Positions 5,044-12,841 of a stretch of 34,385 bases of DNA are shown here, piece after piece. Source of the DNA: a virus. How positions within the stretch are numbered: position 1 is the first letter of the stretch; each line of letters opens with the position of its first letter. The notes under the pieces are model-generated. The model ran no database searches and was not told the origin of the DNA. It saw only the letters and a program-made list of their open reading frames with translations. A program made the position numbers and the translations under genes. The stretch spans positions 1 through 34,385 of the IMG/VR virus record IMGVR_UViG_3300048784_000056, one strand, 5' to 3'.

Positions 5044-7790
5044 TTCATCTCGCCAAAGCCGAACTCGCCAAGCGCGACCGGATGCGCGCGATGAAAGACG
5101 AGGCGGAAAAGGACTTCCTGGCGTTCGTGCGGATGATGTGGCCGGTGCTGGAGCCGGAGCGGCCGCTGATCGAAGGGTGGTTGCTCGATCTGCTGTGCCT
5201 GCCGTTCGAGACCGAAGTCATCACCGAAGACGGCCCCATGGCGATCGGCCAATATGTGGAAGATGGCTGCCGTGCGCGGGTTCTAAGCTTCGACCACTTG
5301 TCCGGTAAGCCTGACTGGAAAAACGTCAAGTTTCGCCAAAAGTCGCAAGGGAAACCGCTGGTTAAACTCTCTCTCTGTGATACGATGCTGTCGATGACTG
5401 ACGATCATCCGGTGTTCGTGAAGGGGAGGGGATATGTCAGAGTTTGCGAAGTCAGCGCCGGGGAAACGCTCTTATGTGTGCGAAAATTGCGCCGCGACAT
5501 TCCTGCGCTGGCCTGGATCGGGGAAAAACGCCTATTGCAGGCAGTCTTGTCATTATCAGCATCGCACGAAGCTGGATCAGGATCGCAAGCGCCGGAAATG
5601 CGAAGGATGCGGCAAGATTTTCTCGCCGGTGCTCAAGAGAACCAGATTTTGCAGCATGGCTTGCTCGGGCAAGCGGAGGCAACTGCCCGAAACGAGAAAA
5701 TGCCCGAACTGCGGGAACTCCAAAAGCTGGGGGGCGAACCAGTGTCGCAAGTGCGATGCGATGTCTCGCATTACCGGCACGGAAGGGTGGTGCGAAAGCT
5801 GTGGCAAAACATTATGGATTACCGCCGCAAGGCAGCGCAGATTTTGCGGTCTGGCCTGCTTTGGGCTTGGAAACCGAGGCGAGAACAATGCCGGGTTCAT
5901 CCATGGAGAGTGGACGAAGAAATATCCGATCGAATTCTGGCAAATGCGGCTCAAAATCCGCAAGCGCGATGGACGGGCTTGTTTCCTTTGTCATGCCAAG
6001 GACGAGCTTCACATCCATCACATAGATCGGGACGTGGAAAACAACGAAGCGGCCAACTTGGTGACGCTTTGCCGTATTTGCCATCAGACCCAACACGGTC
6101 CGTTGGAGAGGTCTATACCGTTGTCGAATCACCTGTTCTCGCTGTTGAGCGAGAAATACGGATACCCGATACGGTATATAACCTCGCTGTAGAAGGTAAT
6201 CACAACTACTTCGCCAATGGTATATTAGTCCACAACTGCGACGTCTTAATGGCTATTTCTGATGGAGACATGACGCGCGTCAGCATCAACGTGCCGCCCG
6301 GCAGCACCAAGAGTACGCTACTGAACGTACTTTGGCCGGCGTGGGAATGGGGGCCGTGCAACCGTCCGGCGCTGCGCTATATGTCGGTCAGCTACTCGAC
6401 TGACGTTCCGGTGCGCGACAATCTGCGCTTCGCGCGGATCCTGAAACATCCGGTCTACCAGTCGTGTTGGGGCGATCGCGTGAAGATCACGCGCGAGGGC
6501 GCGGAATGGGTCGGAAACGACAAAACCGGCTTCAAGATGGTGACTTCGACCTCGGGCGGCACGACCGGGTTTCGCGGCGATCGCCTGTTGCTGGACGACT
6601 TGAACAATCCCGTGAACGTCGAATCCGACATCGTGCGTGCTTCGACGAACAAATTCATTCGCGAAGTGATGCCGGATCGCCTCAATGATTTGAAGCGGTC
6701 GGCGATTGTCAATCTGCAGCAGCGGACGCACGAAAATGATGCGACCGGCACGCTGATCGAACACGGTCAGGGCTATCAGTACGTCTGCGTGCCGATGGAA
6801 TTCGATCCGCTGCGGATCTGCCGCGTAGTGCTGCGGCATGACGATTTCGGCAATCCGGAGCGCGTCTGGGTTGATCCTCGGGCACTGGACGAACACGGTC
6901 GGCAGTTGCGCGGACTGTCTTTGAACGAGCGCGGCGAACCAAAGGTGGTCGACGGTTCGCCGATGGCAATGGCGGCTGGCGAGTCTTGCTGGCCGGAGCG
7001 GTTTGACGAGGAAGCAACGGCCAAGCTAAAGCTGGAGAAAGGCGACTACGCCTGGTCTGCGCAATACCAGCAGATCCCCGGCGTTCGCGGCGGCGCGATC
7101 ATCAAACGCGACTGGTGGAAGCTTTGGCAGGGCGCGGATTACCCTGAACTCGGGACTGTCGTGGTTTCGCTGGATACCGCGATCGAAGAGAGCGAGATAA
7201 ACGACTACAACGCCTGCACGGCATGGGGTGCGTTTGCGGGCAAGAACGGCGAGCCTCAGTTCTTATTGCTGGAGGCTTGGCGGGATCGGATGTCGCTCGC
7301 CGACTTGGTGCGCCGCGTCGCCGAGACGTGCCGGAAGCGAAAGGCGGATTACTTGCTGGTTGAGCGCAAGACGCGCGGGAAGGATGTGTCGGACGAAATC
7401 TTGCGGCTGTATGCGCGGACGTCATGGAACACGGAGCTGATCATTCCGCAGGGTGACAAGGTGTCGCGGCTCAGAGCGGTGTCGCATTTCTTCAGCGGCG
7501 ACGCGCGAAAGATACCGGACGGTTTCGATGAAGAGAGCAACGCCAAATACCGAATTGACTGGTCCGGCGGGGTGGTGTTCGCGCCAGACCGCGCATGGGC
7601 CGACGAAGTGATCTCGGAGGTGGCAAGTTTCCCGTATGGCGCAAATGATGACTATGTCGACTCGGTGTCGCAGGCGCTGGGCTGGGTGCGCAAAAACGGC
7701 GTCGTGTGCCGGAAAGTCGAGTATGAAGAGGCTGAAGAGGACCGGATGCGATATCGTAAGCCGGTAGGCGTGCCTTACGCGATACGGTAG
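5025..7790 (+). CDS. terL: Terminase large subunit precursor with intein
   Basis: This is the DNA-packaging ATPase/nuclease. Outside the intein it shows GWLLDLL|CDVL, Walker A PPGSTKST at about 6294-6317, a Walker B-like RLLLDDL near 6580, and nuclease-domain acids in VSLDTA (near 7173), LLVERKTRG and NDDYVDSVSQAL. The reading frame is open from 4887, but family members usually begin close to SRSDLVHLAKAELAKRD. GTG at 5025 therefore gives the most reasonable start; its ribosome-binding site is weak and translation may be coupled to the overlapping ORF ending at 5043. The spliced product would be about 574 residues. The interrupting 347-residue intein sits before the Walker A, at a conserved position. 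The portal gene follows after 11 bases. TAG at 7788-7790. Confidence 0.9.
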   Translation: MSRSDLVHLAKAELAKRDRMRAMKDEAEKDFLAFVRMMWPVLEPERPLIEGWLLDLLCLPFETEVITEDGPMAIGQYVEDGCRARVLSFDHLSGKPDWKNVKFRQKSQGKPLVKLSLCDTMLSMTDDHPVFVKGRGYVRVCEVSAGETLLCVRKLRRDIPALAWIGEKRLLQAVLSLSASHEAGSGSQAPEMRRMRQDFLAGAQENQILQHGLLGQAEATARNEKMPELRELQKLGGEPVSQVRCDVSHYRHGRVVRKLWQNIMDYRRKAAQILRSGLLWAWKPRREQCRVHPWRVDEEISDRILANAAQNPQARWTGLFPLSCQGRASHPSHRSGRGKQRSGQLGDALPYLPSDPTRSVGEVYTVVESPVLAVEREIRIPDTVYNLAVEGNHNYFANGILVHNCDVLMAISDGDMTRVSINVPPGSTKSTLLNVLWPAWEWGPCNRPALRYMSVSYSTDVPVRDNLRFARILKHPVYQSCWGDRVKITREGAEWVGNDKTGFKMVTSTSGGTTGFRGDRLLLDDLNNPVNVESDIVRASTNKFIREVMPDRLNDLKRSAIVNLQQRTHENDATGTLIEHGQGYQYVCVPMEFDPLRICRVVLRHDDFGNPERVWVDPRALDEHGRQLRGLSLNERGEPKVVDGSPMAMAAGESCWPERFDEEATAKLKLEKGDYAWSAQYQQIPGVRGGAIIKRDWWKLWQGADYPELGTVVVSLDTAIEESEINDYNACTAWGAFAGKNGEPQFLLLEAWRDRMSLADLVRRVAETCRKRKADYLLVERKTRGKDVSDEILRLYARTSWNTELIIPQGDKVSRLRAVSHFFSGDARKIPDGFDEESNAKYRIDWSGGVVFAPDRAWADEVISEVASFPYGANDDYVDSVSQALGWVRKNGVVCRKVEYEEAEEDRMRYRKPVGVPYAIR
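5196..6236 (+). other. Intein (347 residues) in terminase, class 1
   Basis: All canonical splicing residues are visible in the terminase frame. Block A starts with Cys1 in CLPFETEVITEDG (5196). Block B has T-x-x-H in MTDDHPVF. Block F is VYNLAVEGNHNYFANG, and block G is ILVHN followed by Cys+1 (6237). Removal joins ...WLLDLL to CDVLMAI, a normal terminase sequence. Between blocks B and F about 620 bases are open in this frame but encode no recognisable LAGLIDADG or HNH motif here; an HNH gene occupies the same bases in another frame. Splicing activity is inferred from motifs. Confidence 0.9.
5434..6192 (+). CDS. HNH endonuclease with four zinc fingers, nested out of frame in the intein
   Basis: The 252-residue protein is read in a different frame from the terminase/intein that encloses it. 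Residues 14-145 carry four Cys4-type fingers (pairs near C16/C19, C56/C59, C90/C93 and C120/C123, with partners at C35/C40-region, C73/C77, C104/C107 and C138/C142). Residues ~170-222 are a clear HNH nuclease: R-K-R-D-G-R-A-C-F-L-C, then LHIHHID with H195/H196, NNEAANLVTLC with N208, and CRICH with H217. The ATG at 5434 has its own ribosome-binding site, AGGGGAGGGG (5422-5431). Its first ~18 codons overlap the end of intein block B and its last ~30 overlap the block F region. Homing of the intein is the likely role, as with in-frame intein endonucleases, but here the enzyme would be made separately. Confidence 0.88.
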   Translation: MSEFAKSAPGKRSYVCENCAATFLRWPGSGKNAYCRQSCHYQHRTKLDQDRKRRKCEGCGKIFSPVLKRTRFCSMACSGKRRQLPETRKCPNCGNSKSWGANQCRKCDAMSRITGTEGWCESCGKTLWITAARQRRFCGLACFGLGNRGENNAGFIHGEWTKKYPIEFWQMRLKIRKRDGRACFLCHAKDELHIHHIDRDVENNEAANLVTLCRICHQTQHGPLERSIPLSNHLFSLLSEKYGYPIRYITSL

Positions 7791-7801
7791 AGGATCGATT
7801 T

Positions 7802-10051
7802 ATGTCCGGCTCGGTTGTGGCTTTTCCAAAGCAGACGACGATCGAAGATGACGATCCGGTCTTGGACACGACCAAAGCGACGATTACGATTGACGCCGAG
7901 GGCCTGACAAATATCGACATTCCTAGCGCGAAACCGCGCGTGGTGCGCAAGCCGAAGCCCAACGCGGGCGACTTTCACCGCAATCTTGCCGAGGACTTGG
8001 ACCCGCTCGCACTGCAGTCACTTGCGGCTTACCTCATCGAGGGGATCGAAGCGGACGAACAGGACCGCTCCGAGTGGGAACAAACCGCAAACCGCACGGC
8101 GTCCTATTTGGGCGTGAAGTTAAACGATCCGCTTTCTGAACCCGCAAGCGATGGCACGGTGTTTCAAGGCGTCGCAACCTGCATGTTGGAAGCGGTCACC
8201 AAGATGTGGTCGACCTCGTATGCCGAGTTGCTGCCGGCGGCGGGGCCGGTGAAGACGAAGCGCCAGGCGGTCGTGCCGCCCGGCGATGATCAAGCGCAAC
8301 CGGGTCAGGCGCCGCAGTCGCCGTCGGATCGCAGCGGCGACGATCTGGCCGAGGCGCTCGAAGAGGACATGAATTGGTATCTGACGACGAAGGACCGCGG
8401 CTATTACCCGGACTTCTCGAAGATGATCATGATGCGCAATCTGATTGGCATTGCGTTTCGCGAAATCTACCGCTGCCCGATCAAACGCATGCCAGTGTCG
8501 CGGATGATTATGGCGCAGGATTTGATCGTGCAGGGCGATCCGGCGGACCTGACGGAAGGCGGTCGCGTGACGGCGCGCAAGAAGGTCCGGCAGTCTACGA
8601 TGCGCCGGATGATGATGGCGGGGGAATACCTCGACATTGCCTTGGTCTCGCCGCAAGGGGAGACGTCCGAAACTGAGCTGGTGATTGGTCAAACGCAGGG
8701 CGTGAACCCAACGCCGTCATTGCCGCGTGATTTCGAACACACGATCTATGAATGCTGTTGCGAGCTGGGCAGCGGGACAAATCACGATCTCTATGGATCA
8801 CTGGACCAGCTCGATCTTGACGAAAACGGCGAAGATGTAGGGTATCCTCTGCCCTACCGGGTGACGATCGACCGCGACAGCCGGACCGTGCTTGCGATTC
8901 GGCGGAACTGGAAGCAGGGCGATCCCGATCACAAGGTCCGTGAACGCTTCGTGAAGTATGGGTTTATTCCGGCATTCGGCTTTTACGATTGGGGGCTGAT
9001 TCACCTCGTCGGCAACCCGACGCAAGGCGCGACAATGCTTCAGCGCAGCGGCGTGGATGCTTCCCTGAATGCCAATTTCCCGGCGTTCGCGATCATGCAG
9101 GGGCCGGCGTCGAAGCTGGAGAACACCGTTTTTCGACCGGGCCCGGGGCAAGTGGTCAAAGTGCCGGCCACGGGCGCGGCAAAAATCACGGACGTGTTGA
9201 TGGCATGGCCATACAAAGATGTCTCGCCGCAGAGCATGGCACTGGCCGAAAAGCTGGAGAGCGACGTTAAGAGCCTCGCGGGTGTCATCGATTTGCCCGT
9301 CGGCGAGGGGCGGCTCGGGAACCTGCCTGTCGGCACGATCATGTCCTACATCGAGAGCATTTCGATGGTGCCGGGCGCGGTTCACAAGGCGGACCATGCC
9401 GCCCAGTCGCGCGAGTTCGAACTGTTGCGCGAGTTGATCGCCGAGGAGCCCGAGGTTTTGTGGCGCGGCAATCCGACGCCGGCGCGGAAGTGGCAGGCGG
9501 CCGAGGAGGTTATGTCGCCGGACGTGTCGCCGCAGGCGGATCCGAACACGCCGTCCGCGGTGCATCGCCTTGCCAAGATTCAGGGCGTTGTGACGATGGC
9601 TGGCTTGCCGCAGTTTCAGGGCATTCCAGACCAGCGGAAGATTTGGAGCTGGGGCGTTGAGGCGCTCGTGGGTGCCGACGCTGCTTCCTACACGCTGCCC
9701 CCGCCGCCGCCAGGGCCTCCTCCAACGCCCGATCCTCGAATCGTTGCCGCGCAGATCAAAGCACAGTCGCAAACACAAAGCGATCAAGCCAAGCTGCAAG
9801 GCGAGCAGCTTGACCATCAGGGCAAGATGGCGGAGTTGGCCGTCGAGAGCGCGGACAAGGCTGCTGATCGCCAGGCGACGAACGCGCGCGAGGCGATGAA
9901 GGCGGGGACGAAGCACACCGAGATTGGTGCGGGGATGGCGTCCGATGCTATAGGGCATGCGCAGGCGGAGAAGCAGACCGCGCTGCAGGCAGCGTTCAAG
10001 CCGCCCGAGGTGCCGCCGGTAGATGATGGATCAGGCGCGGGGTCGGTTTGA
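7802..10051 (+). CDS. Portal protein
   Basis: The 749-residue protein follows the terminase directly and has portal-like size and layout. It has an acidic N-terminus and a DLDPLALQSLAAYL...DRSEWEQTANRTASYLG segment typical of portals of this phage group. The alpha/beta core follows, and near residue ~640 comes LPPPPPPGPPPTPDPR leading into a Gln/Lys/Asp-rich coiled coil (residues ~650-715). Twelve such subunits normally form the ring at the DNA-entry vertex. The start ATG has GAGGAT at 7791-7796. Its 3' end overlaps the convergent glycosyltransferase gene by 21 bases. Assignment rests on synteny, length and the N-terminal segment; no single catalytic motif exists for portals. Confidence 0.8.
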   Translation: MSGSVVAFPKQTTIEDDDPVLDTTKATITIDAEGLTNIDIPSAKPRVVRKPKPNAGDFHRNLAEDLDPLALQSLAAYLIEGIEADEQDRSEWEQTANRTASYLGVKLNDPLSEPASDGTVFQGVATCMLEAVTKMWSTSYAELLPAAGPVKTKRQAVVPPGDDQAQPGQAPQSPSDRSGDDLAEALEEDMNWYLTTKDRGYYPDFSKMIMMRNLIGIAFREIYRCPIKRMPVSRMIMAQDLIVQGDPADLTEGGRVTARKKVRQSTMRRMMMAGEYLDIALVSPQGETSETELVIGQTQGVNPTPSLPRDFEHTIYECCCELGSGTNHDLYGSLDQLDLDENGEDVGYPLPYRVTIDRDSRTVLAIRRNWKQGDPDHKVRERFVKYGFIPAFGFYDWGLIHLVGNPTQGATMLQRSGVDASLNANFPAFAIMQGPASKLENTVFRPGPGQVVKVPATGAAKITDVLMAWPYKDVSPQSMALAEKLESDVKSLAGVIDLPVGEGRLGNLPVGTIMSYIESISMVPGAVHKADHAAQSREFELLRELIAEEPEVLWRGNPTPARKWQAAEEVMSPDVSPQADPNTPSAVHRLAKIQGVVTMAGLPQFQGIPDQRKIWSWGVEALVGADAASYTLPPPPPGPPPTPDPRIVAAQIKAQSQTQSDQAKLQGEQLDHQGKMAELAVESADKAADRQATNAREAMKAGTKHTEIGAGMASDAIGHAQAEKQTALQAAFKPPEVPPVDDGSGAGSV

Positions 10052-10963
10052 GTCCTCGTCGCGCGCGCGGAAATAAGCTTCGATGTCGCGCTGCAACCCC
10101 TTCTTGGAGCCACTAAGTTCGATCACGCCGTCAAGGTTCGGCTTCAGGTCGGTCAGCGGATCGAACTTCGACTTGCGCAGGATGTCCCATCGGCTGACAT
10201 AGTTCCGCGACGCTTTCGGGCCGTGAAAACCGTGCTCGATGGTGCCGGGCACAAAGCCAATGCGTTGACCGACGAACTCGATCGCGCGGGCTTGCCACGC
10301 CGCCATCGTCTGCGTGAACGTCGGGCTGATATCGGACGGGAAGGTTTCATTGACGCGGCCAAGCATCGCAAGCGCCATGTTGTGATCCGCACTGCCGAGA
10401 GCGGCGGCAGCGTAAAGACCGCCTAAGTTGGCGAGTGTCTCGCGGCGCATCGCCCAGGCATATCCGGGATGTCCAAAGGTGTGGTATTGATTCCATTTCG
10501 GCGTTATCGGCTTGCCTTCCTGAACCAGCGAACAGAATGACGTGTGAAGCTCAAGGTGCTCGCCGCGCGGGCCGAGGTCGTAGCAGTTCTGCCATGGCTG
10601 AACGACGGCATATTGCTGTAGCGCATGGACCGTCTCGGCCGCCCAGTTTGGATCTCGAAATGTCACATCGGCGTCGATCCAGGCGACATAAGCCGCATCT
10701 CTGGGCAATCGGCTGAAACCGATGTTCAAGAGCGACTCCTTGTGCCAAACGATTGTTGTGTGCCGAACGGGGACATAGTTCACATGCGGGGCGCCGACCT
10801 TGGACAGCTCGAACGGACGCTGTCCGAGAGCGCATTCGACGGTTGTGAGATTGACACCCGAATCAAGCATGTGCTGACAGAAAGTTTCGTAAAGCGCGAT
10901 CCTGGATTGCCAGCGTAGCGGATTCGACACGCATGTTACGACGTGCAGAAGATCGGACCTCAC
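10031..10963 (-). CDS. GT-A type glycosyltransferase (phage moron candidate)
   Basis: The 310-residue protein begins LLHVVTCVSNPLRW and carries a D-x-D motif in AYVAWIDADVTFRDPNW, the nucleotide-sugar/metal site of GT-A fold enzymes. Later segments (YHTFGHPGYAWAMRRE and GSADHNMALAMLG) resemble acceptor-side motifs of family 2-like transferases. The GTG at 10963 was chosen because GGAAAG stands six bases upstream and the protein fold begins there; the frame stays open much further upstream. It is the only host-modification-type gene here, on the minus strand, with its end overlapping the portal end. A weak divergent promoter (ATGACA, 17 bases, TACATA; 11035-11007) lies upstream. It may alter host surface sugars or virion proteins; the substrate is unknown. 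Confidence 0.75.
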   Translation of the reverse strand: MRSDLLHVVTCVSNPLRWQSRIALYETFCQHMLDSGVNLTTVECALGQRPFELSKVGAPHVNYVPVRHTTIVWHKESLLNIGFSRLPRDAAYVAWIDADVTFRDPNWAAETVHALQQYAVVQPWQNCYDLGPRGEHLELHTSFCSLVQEGKPITPKWNQYHTFGHPGYAWAMRRETLANLGGLYAAAALGSADHNMALAMLGRVNETFPSDISPTFTQTMAAWQARAIEFVGQRIGFVPGTIEHGFHGPKASRNYVSRWDILRKSKFDPLTDLKPNLDGVIELSGSKKGLQRDIEAYFRARDEDSNRPRA

Positions 10964-11128
10964 AAGGGGCTTTCCTATTTGCGAAGGCGTGTTTGGGCAG
11001 CCCATGTATGTAATGCTTTGTCGTGCCGGTGTCATTGTGCATTTTTGTGTCAATCGTCGAGATGTAGCGCCGAGACGGTCATTTGTGGCAAAGTGCGTCG
11101 GCGCGGCTTGAAAAGGCATAAAATTTCG

Positions 11129-11404
11129 ATGGAAAGTAACTGCGGGAATTGCCTGTTTTTTAGGCGTAATGTTGCATTGCAGCCGATTGGAAAATGCCGC
11201 TTCAATCCGCCGGTTACGCACGTCATTGGCACGACGCAGCATCCTCAGACGCGGCATCAAGTTCCGCACGTGGGCACCTATTTTCCGGAGCTTCCAGACA
11301 CGGAATGGTGTGGCGCATACTCGCGCCGGCAACCGAAACAAGTCGCAATGGCGCAGATCAACCTCGAACGGCTAAATATCGGCGAACTCGAAGGGTCTGC
11401 CTGA
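11129..11404 (+). CDS. Small Cys protein (CxxC...C...WCG family)
   Basis: A 91-residue protein starting MESNCGNCLFFRR, followed by GKCRFNPP and later PDTEWCGAYSRR. The four Cys suggest a small zinc-binding fold. The pattern CxxCxFF, GxCRxxPP and WCGxY recurs in short phage and bacterial proteins of unknown function. The ATG at 11129 follows AAAAGG at a rather long 13 bases. The TGA overlaps a nine-codon ORF (11404-11433) that leads to the next gene. It starts the rightward gene set divergently from the glycosyltransferase; the 165-bp gap between them probably contains promoters for both directions, though none is clear. Confidence 0.7.
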   Translation: MESNCGNCLFFRRNVALQPIGKCRFNPPVTHVIGTTQHPQTRHQVPHVGTYFPELPDTEWCGAYSRRQPKQVAMAQINLERLNIGELEGSA

Positions 11405-11445
11405 TGCGTCGCCGCTTTGTGCTCAACCAGTAAAGGACAGCGAGA

Positions 11446-12147
11446 ATGGACGAAAAACCGCACGAGAGGGGTCGCCGGCATCTTCGCGAAGCTGGATATC
11501 ACCACAAGGAAGAGAAGGGCATTCACGGCGACGCAAAGCAGGATCGCAAGCAGATCGCCGGCGCGGTTCACAAGCATGAATCACACCTTCACCGCGGCGA
11601 ACCAAAGACGAAGCTGCGCCATGGCGGCAGGGTCCATGGCCACGAAGCGAAGCATCGCGTCGATCGCCGGGCCCGCGGCGGCCAGATCACCGAAGAGCAG
11701 CCAGATGACGCAATGGGCAATCGCAATGTCGATTCAGGCCGCGCGCACGGCGGCCATGTTGGCAAAAAGGGCGGCAAGACCGTCATCAACATCAACGCTG
11801 GCGGCGGCGCAGGCGGCGGCGATCAGCAGACGGCGCAGGCGGCGCAGATGGCGCATCAGCAGGGCATGCAACAGGGCATGCAGTTGGGCGCTCGCGCGGT
11901 GGCGCAGAAGATGGCCGCAGCGGGCGGCGGTGCCGGCGGCCCGCCGCCCGGTGCTGGCGGTCCGCCTCCTGGCATGCCGCCCGGTGCTGGCGGTCCGCCG
12001 CCTGGCGCGATGCCGCCGCGACCGATGATGCCGCCGCCCGGTGCTGGCGGTCCGCCTCCGCCTGGCATGATGCCGCCTCCTCGGGCGCGTGGCGGTGCAA
12101 TGGCGCGTGATTGCGGTGGCCGGTTCACCGGGGGTGCGGTCACATGA
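11446..12147 (+). CDS. His/Gly-rich RGG protein with Pro-Gly repeats
   Basis: The 233-residue protein is low complexity. Residues 1-65 are basic and His-rich (HLREAGYHHKEEKGIHGDAK, then KHESHLHRGEPKTKL). Residue ~75 shows DRRARGG. Next come a Gly run, a Gln/Met-rich helix (HQQGMQQGMQLGARAVAQKM) and three PPPGAGGPPPG units, then RARGGAMARDCGGRF. The segment GHEAKHRVDRRARGG closely resembles GHMAKERPDRRARGG in the protein at 20526-20954, so the two are probably related. ATG at 11446 is preceded by AAAGGA (11432-11437). It lies early in the head cluster. RGG and His-rich stretches can bind nucleic acid or metal, but the role here is unknown. Confidence 0.65.
   Translation: MDEKPHERGRRHLREAGYHHKEEKGIHGDAKQDRKQIAGAVHKHESHLHRGEPKTKLRHGGRVHGHEAKHRVDRRARGGQITEEQPDDAMGNRNVDSGRAHGGHVGKKGGKTVININAGGGAGGGDQQTAQAAQMAHQQGMQQGMQLGARAVAQKMAAAGGGAGGPPPGAGGPPPGMPPGAGGPPPGAMPPRPMMPPPGAGGPPPPGMMPPPRARGGAMARDCGGRFTGGAVT
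11944..12056 (+). repeat. Three exact 23-bp Pro-Gly coding repeats
   Basis: Identical 23-bp copies start at 11944, 11977 and 12034 (CCGCCCGGTGCTGGCGGTCC followed by GCC). They encode the PPGAGGPP units of the RGG protein and are likely slippage or recombination sites. Confidence 0.85.
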
Positions 12148-12389
12148 TCATTGTTCCGAAGATCGCGCTGCAAGACCTGATGACGCATATCGTCCAGAGC
12201 ACGCATGAGTTGTGCGACGAAAACGGCGAGCCACGCATCATGTCGACGATCATGGAAAGCCAGCTACGGATAGCGGCGGTCGTTGCGTTGCAAATTGCAA
12301 CCGGAGAGGCTATTTGGCCGGGTGATAAAATCATCCAGATCAAACGTCCTCGGATACGACAGGGCATTTTCCAGGAAGAAGAGCGCTAA
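12144..12389 (+). CDS. Small phage protein of unknown function
   Basis: An 81-residue soluble, mainly helical protein (MIIVPKIALQDLMTHIVQST). I do not recognise it. The ATG at 12144 overlaps the previous stop as ATGA, which favours this start over one 33 bases upstream in the same frame that would lie inside the RGG gene. It belongs to a run of five short coupled genes before the scaffold candidate. No motif or membrane segment is seen. Confidence 0.6.
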   Translation: MIIVPKIALQDLMTHIVQSTHELCDENGEPRIMSTIMESQLRIAAVVALQIATGEAIWPGDKIIQIKRPRIRQGIFQEEER

Positions 12390-12393
12390 CGAA

Positions 12394-12654
12394 ATGGCAA
12401 TTTTGATCAAGCTGGATGGCGACAAAGTTAACGGCTGGATGGGCGAAATTCACGACGGCACGCAACTGTTCACGTTCTCGCCGACCGGAGACGCTCCGTT
12501 GCCGGCACTGCTGAACATGTTGCGTGGTCACTTTGCGCCCGCCATGGCTGCGCCGGACACTCCGCCACCCCCGCCACCCCCGCCACCCCCGCCACCCCCG
12601 CCGCCGCCCGCACCGGCACCCTCTCCGCCGCCGGCCGCGAAAACTGAGGGCTGA
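12394..12654 (+). CDS. Small protein with a polyproline tail
   Basis: The 86-residue product has a compact first half (MAILIKLDGDKVNGWMGEIH...FTFSPTG) and then an almost pure proline run with a PAPAPSPPPAAKTEG end. The ATG at 12394 follows GGAAGAAGAG (12374-12383) at the end of the preceding gene. The first half has the alternating pattern of a small beta-domain; the tail is expected to be extended and would need elongation factor P for efficient translation. Function is unknown; its position between coupled small genes suggests a virion accessory or assembly role. Confidence 0.65.
   Translation: MAILIKLDGDKVNGWMGEIHDGTQLFTFSPTGDAPLPALLNMLRGHFAPAMAAPDTPPPPPPPPPPPPPPPPAPAPSPPPAAKTEG
12562..12606 (+). 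repeat. 9-bp minisatellite encoding polyproline
   Basis: CCGCCACCC is repeated four times exactly (12562-12597), followed by CCGCCGCCG. Copy number changes would only lengthen or shorten the proline tract because the unit is three codons. Confidence 0.9.
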
Positions 12655-12836
12655 TGTCGTACGCGTTCAAAAGCGCGCTGGTCAACAAGCTGCATCAGCG
12701 CACGGCGGAACACACTTTCCAACTCGCCAGCCGGACAACCGACGATCTCGGCGCGCTGCGGCTGCAACAGGGGATCATCATCGGACTGCAGATGGCAGAG
12801 ATCGCAGCCGAGGAAGTCCTGAAAGAATACGGATAA
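12654..12836 (+). CDS. Short helical phage protein
   Basis: The 60-residue product is predicted mainly helical (MSYAFKSALVNKLHQRTAEH ... GIIIGLQMAEIAAEEVLKEYG). The ATG overlaps the previous stop as TGATG, so translation is probably coupled. No known motif. Short helical proteins at this place, before the scaffold and capsid genes, are common in such phages but usually unnamed. Confidence 0.6.
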   Translation: MSYAFKSALVNKLHQRTAEHTFQLASRTTDDLGALRLQQGIIIGLQMAEIAAEEVLKEYG

Positions 12837-12841
12837 CTGTA

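Noticed and set aside
5444-6025. Third forward open frame across the HNH region
   Set aside because: No motif, no ribosome-binding site; it only shows that the region is poor in stop codons.
8798-9958. 386-codon minus-strand frame inside the portal gene
   Set aside because: Arg/Leu-rich shadow without start signals; the portal reading is supported by synteny and sequence.
11404-11433. Nine-codon ORF MRRRFVLNQ coupled to the previous stop
   Set aside because: Too short to support; could equally be chance. Noted because TGATG overlaps here are common.
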